A stretch of DNA of 64,000 nt, taken from contig NZ_VNHX01000009.1 of the NCBI RefSeq assembly GCF_008124885.1, positions 62,001 to 126,000 on the forward strand, written 5' to 3'. Positions 61,492 to 64,000 of the stretch are shown piece by piece; the stretch's first letter is position 1, and every line of letters begins with the position of its first letter. Below the pieces are notes generated by a model. That model did no database searches, was not told the origin of the DNA, and saw only the letters and a list, made by a program, of their open reading frames with translations. The stretch is from Sphingobacterium allocomposti (GTDB lineage: Bacteria > Bacteroidota > Bacteroidia > Sphingobacteriales > Sphingobacteriaceae). The translations under genes and the position numbers were made by a program.

Positions 61492-63062
61492 TTTCTTATA
61501 CCTATATTGTTGTCGAGTACAATACTTTTGGCGCTGCCCTCTACTATTTTATCAATTTGCTGGAAGTTGTTGCCATGCACCGTGATATCCGCATTGCCCT
61601 CCCCCACAAGGGATAAGAAAGTGCCTGTGCCCGGTGCCGGAGAGTTCTGTTGAATATCCGCTTGCTTCACGCCTTCGAAAACAAGTAAAGAATGCTCTGC
61701 AGCCGGCGTATAATTCTGGATTGTCCGTATCTGCAACTGTTCCACATTTTTAGCGGCAATAAACGATCCTTCCGCGACGTCCACCTGCACATTGTTAAAC
61801 ACGATCTTACGGGTGTTTTCCAAAGAGAACCCTGCTTTTGATTGCATATTAATGTTATTAAAGCTGACATTTTCAATAGGCATTTCCGCGAGCCCGCGGA
61901 GCAGCCCCACGCGGTTTGTGGTTCCCGCCATATCGCTGATAAAGATATTCTTAAATTGAGGGGTCCGCTCACTAACTGGCTCTACGTCTGTTTTTGCATA
62001 TTGCATATCCATTACGATTGCCTGATCCCGGATGTTCCGCATAACGATATTGCTGACCCGCACATTCTCCACCACACCACCTCTTCCTCTGGCGGTCTTC
62101 AGCCGGATTCCCCGATCCGTTCCATCAAACACACAGTTGGAGATAACAATATTTTTTACTCCTCCCGACATCTCGCTACCAATAACTACTCCACCGTGGC
62201 CACGTAGCATTGTACAGTTGGTGATGGTGTAGTTTTCCGCGGGGATATTTATCTGCCTTCCAGACCTGTCTTTTCCCGATTTGATCGTTATACAGTCGTC
62301 ACCGACGCTAATATGGCAATTGGCGATGTGTACATTGCTACACGATTCAGGATTAATACCGTCTGTATTCGGCGATGGTGGATTGTCTATGGTAACGCCG
62401 TCTACCGTCACGTTGTCACAATACTGTGGATTAACCGTCCAGAATGGAGAATTTTGGATCTTAATATCTTTGATCTGTACGTTGGAGCAGCGTAAAAACT
62501 GAATGAAAGGAGGGCGCAAAAAGCCCCGCTCAATCCAGCCGGGTAGATCCGGCGCCAGCACATCCTTATTCAGCCTTTTGAACTCTTTCTGCCACTTGCT
62601 GTCCTCGGTCTGCCTCTTGACTTCAACTTCGGAATATGCCCACCACTTCTTACCGTGTCCATCGATTAGGCCCCTTCCGACAATTGCTATATTCTGTAGG
62701 TCCTTGCCATAAAAGAAGGGAGAGAAGTTCGTCACTGCGGTCCCTTCCCACCGCGATTCCACCATAGGCAGATAGTCGTCGAAGTTATCGCTGAAATGAA
62801 GTTCAGCGCCCGCGTCAATGAACAGGGTGATATTGCTTTTGAAATGGATAGGACCGGTGATATACTTTCCTGCCGGAAAATAAACGGTCCCGCCGCCTGC
62901 GCCTGCCGCAGCATCAATCGCCTTAGCGATTGCCCCGGTGTTCATTCCGGTACTGTCATTCTTTCCTCCATAGTCCAGAACATTGTAAAACTGTTGCGCC
63001 TGTCCTAAATTTATTCCTATGGCCACGAGCGTAGCCAGAACTAAAATTCCTCTTCTTATCAT
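61488..63062 (-). CDS. GH28 polygalacturonase family enzyme
   Basis: 524 residues, signal peptide about 22 residues, not a lipoprotein. Canonical GH28 beta-helix with NTD at 232-234, GDD at 254-256, GHG at 288-290 and RLK at 320-322. The front part (FYNVLDYGGKNDSTGMNT, GGGTVYFPAGKYITGPIHFKSN in pieces) is typical of periplasmic exo-acting members. It removes galacturonate or cleaves rhamnogalacturonan fragments. Overlaps the GH95 start by 4 bp (ATGA) and is preceded by a 4-bp overlap with the upstream gene. Confidence 0.92.
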   Translation of the reverse strand: MIRRGILVLATLVAIGINLGQAQQFYNVLDYGGKNDSTGMNTGAIAKAIDAAAGAGGGTVYFPAGKYITGPIHFKSNITLFIDAGAELHFSDNFDDYLPMVESRWEGTAVTNFSPFFYGKDLQNIAIVGRGLIDGHGKKWWAYSEVEVKRQTEDSKWQKEFKRLNKDVLAPDLPGWIERGFLRPPFIQFLRCSNVQIKDIKIQNSPFWTVNPQYCDNVTVDGVTIDNPPSPNTDGINPESCSNVHIANCHISVGDDCITIKSGKDRSGRQINIPAENYTITNCTMLRGHGGVVIGSEMSGGVKNIVISNCVFDGTDRGIRLKTARGRGGVVENVRVSNIVMRNIRDQAIVMDMQYAKTDVEPVSERTPQFKNIFISDMAGTTNRVGLLRGLAEMPIENVSFNNINMQSKAGFSLENTRKIVFNNVQVDVAEGSFIAAKNVEQLQIRTIQNYTPAAEHSLLVFEGVKQADIQQNSPAPGTGTFLSLVGEGNADITVHGNNFQQIDKIVEGSAKSIVLDNNIGIRK

Positions 63063-64000
63063 CTTAAGTTAACTGTTATAGGTTTCAATTTCCTAGAATG
63101 TGCCACGCGCTTCCCGTCAATGAACACAGAAAGTCCTTTCCCATGGCCATATCTGCTTCCCTTTTCATCCCAGAAGATATCGACCTGTCTACCTTTGTAG
63201 CTGAGGTGCTGCAAGGCGAAATAAGGCCATCGTCCGGCTGGTATCAATGGGCTAAGTGTAAACCGGTCGTCCATCGTCGGCTTCACACCTATTAAATCCT
63301 GTATAACGATATCTGCAAACGTGGAGTGATTGTAAAATTTACTGCGCGGGTCATCACCTTTTAGCCACTCGCCGTTGCGTTCGTCCTGATACTCGCCTAT
63401 ATACGGCTTTCCGTACATCACATGTGCTTTCGCATACTGCAATACTTCTTCGTAAAAGTCGGCTGGACGGATCGCCCCCTTCTGCTTATAATCCGTCAAT
63501 AGGTTGGCCATGCCCCGCAATGTTTGCGAGGTAGCAAAGGGCCAGATGGCCCCGTCCCATTCACAGCCATGGCCCGAACCCCTGGTCCGGAACGTCGGCT
63601 CCCTCCGCTCGGCAGTAGTAAGTCCCCACGGGGCCTTAAAACCCGCCGTATCCTTCACCTGCTCCCAAGCGCGGGCATAGATCTTTTTGTCAGGAACAGC
63701 ATGAAAATACCAAGGAATAAATCCTATGGCCTCCCGCGCGGGGTGGAGACCTCCTTTTTCCATGCGTGTCTTAAAAAAAAGATCGCTACTGTCCCACAAT
63801 GAATCGACCAGCAGCGCCTGCAAGCGGTCTGCCTTGCCGGTGTATTTCTCCGCAAGTGCCGCGTCACCGGCTAAACGGGCTATGCTTGACAGGGCTTTGG
63901 CGTTGCCATACATATAGCTATTGATGGTCGGCCGCATATTCTCCTCCCTTCGTCCCCCCGAGACCGACTCCTCCATTCCATCCTTTACATCGTGTTGCCA
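63059..64000 (-). CDS. (alpha/alpha)6-barrel glycosidase, GH142-like? (5' end outside window)
   Basis: The frame is open to the right edge; 313 C-terminal residues are visible, beginning WQHDVKDGMEESVSGG. Blocks include RPTINSYMYGNAKALSSIAR, GFIPWYFHAVPD, GSGHGCEWDGAIWPFATSQTLRG, and a C-terminal beta-sandwich tail with LSYKGRQVDIFWDEKGS. These are typical of MGH1-like (alpha/alpha)6 glycosidases, the structural class that includes the beta-L-arabinofuranosidases of GH142. Since GH142 acts on the arabinose that caps DHA in RG-II, the identification would fit the locus, but I cannot confirm the family from this fragment. Confidence 0.65.
   Translation of the reverse strand, partial: WQHDVKDGMEESVSGGRREENMRPTINSYMYGNAKALSSIARLAGDAALAEKYTGKADRLQALLVDSLWDSSDLFFKTRMEKGGLHPAREAIGFIPWYFHAVPDKKIYARAWEQVKDTAGFKAPWGLTTAERREPTFRTRGSGHGCEWDGAIWPFATSQTLRGMANLLTDYKQKGAIRPADFYEEVLQYAKAHVMYGKPYIGEYQDERNGEWLKGDDPRSKFYNHSTFADIVIQDLIGVKPTMDDRFTLSPLIPAGRWPYFALQHLSYKGRQVDIFWDEKGSRYGHGKGLSVFIDGKRVAHSRKLKPITVNLR

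Noticed and set aside
1..64000. Insertion sequences, tRNA, rRNA, phage genes
   Set aside because: No transposase, integrase, tRNA cloverleaf or rRNA-like sequence was recognised.

Overview
This window is a large polysaccharide utilisation locus (PUL) for pectin from a Bacteroidota bacterium. Three SusC/SusD pairs, Bacteroidota-type promoters with a TAnnTTTG -7 element, lipoprotein signals and many secreted carbohydrate-active enzymes support the phylum. The gene style suggests Sphingobacteriaceae or a close relative, but that is inference. Almost everything is on the minus strand. The only plus-strand gene I accept is an AraC-family regulator at 54170-55045, plus a doubtful leader ORF in front of it.

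Layout, following minus-strand transcription from right to left. (1) 64000-55211 is the downstream part of an operon that begins outside the window: an (alpha/alpha)6-type glycosidase (5' end cut off), GH28, GH95 with an inserted domain, and a long GH2 with a malectin module. (2) 53182-47089: DUF3826 protein, SusC, SusD. (3) 46672-43416: two tandem PL1 pectate lyases. (4) 42762-34951: DUF5123-type surface lipoprotein, SusC, SusD, surface lipoprotein. (5) 34334-29258: SusC, SusD. (6) 29138-27573: PL1 pectate lyase. (7) 27388 to beyond position 1: a tightly packed operon of 17 genes. It holds a DUF6298 beta-helix enzyme, GH140 apiosidase, GH43-like enzyme, Asp-box beta-propeller protein, SGNH esterase, GH2, GH78, DUF3826, sialidase-fold protein, four cytoplasmic catabolic enzymes, a sodium/solute symporter, an STN-fused esterase, a secreted TIM-barrel protein, GH28 and a partial GH78.

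The apiosidase, several rhamnosidase and galacturonidase families, GH95, esterases and a GH142-like fragment point to rhamnogalacturonan II (RG-II) as a target, with pectate lyases for the homogalacturonan backbone. Two observations stand out. First, every transcription unit start in the left 53.5 kb carries the same promoter architecture: two 12-bp direct repeats (consensus AAWATGNTAYAA) starting 21 bp apart, then exactly 21 bp, then a -7 element ending in TTTG. I found six copies, all with identical spacing, which is the geometry expected for an AraC-type activator. Second, the cytoplasmic block (DapA-like aldolase, Fe-alcohol dehydrogenase, DUF1537 kinase, PdxA2 dehydrogenase) with its symporter fits a complete route for the rare RG-II sugar DHA (3-deoxy-D-lyxo-heptulosaric acid): aldol cleavage to pyruvate plus a C4 aldehyde acid, reduction to D-threonate, phosphorylation, and oxidation to dihydroxyacetone phosphate. 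The stereochemistry works on paper. The pathway is an inference and has not been tested.
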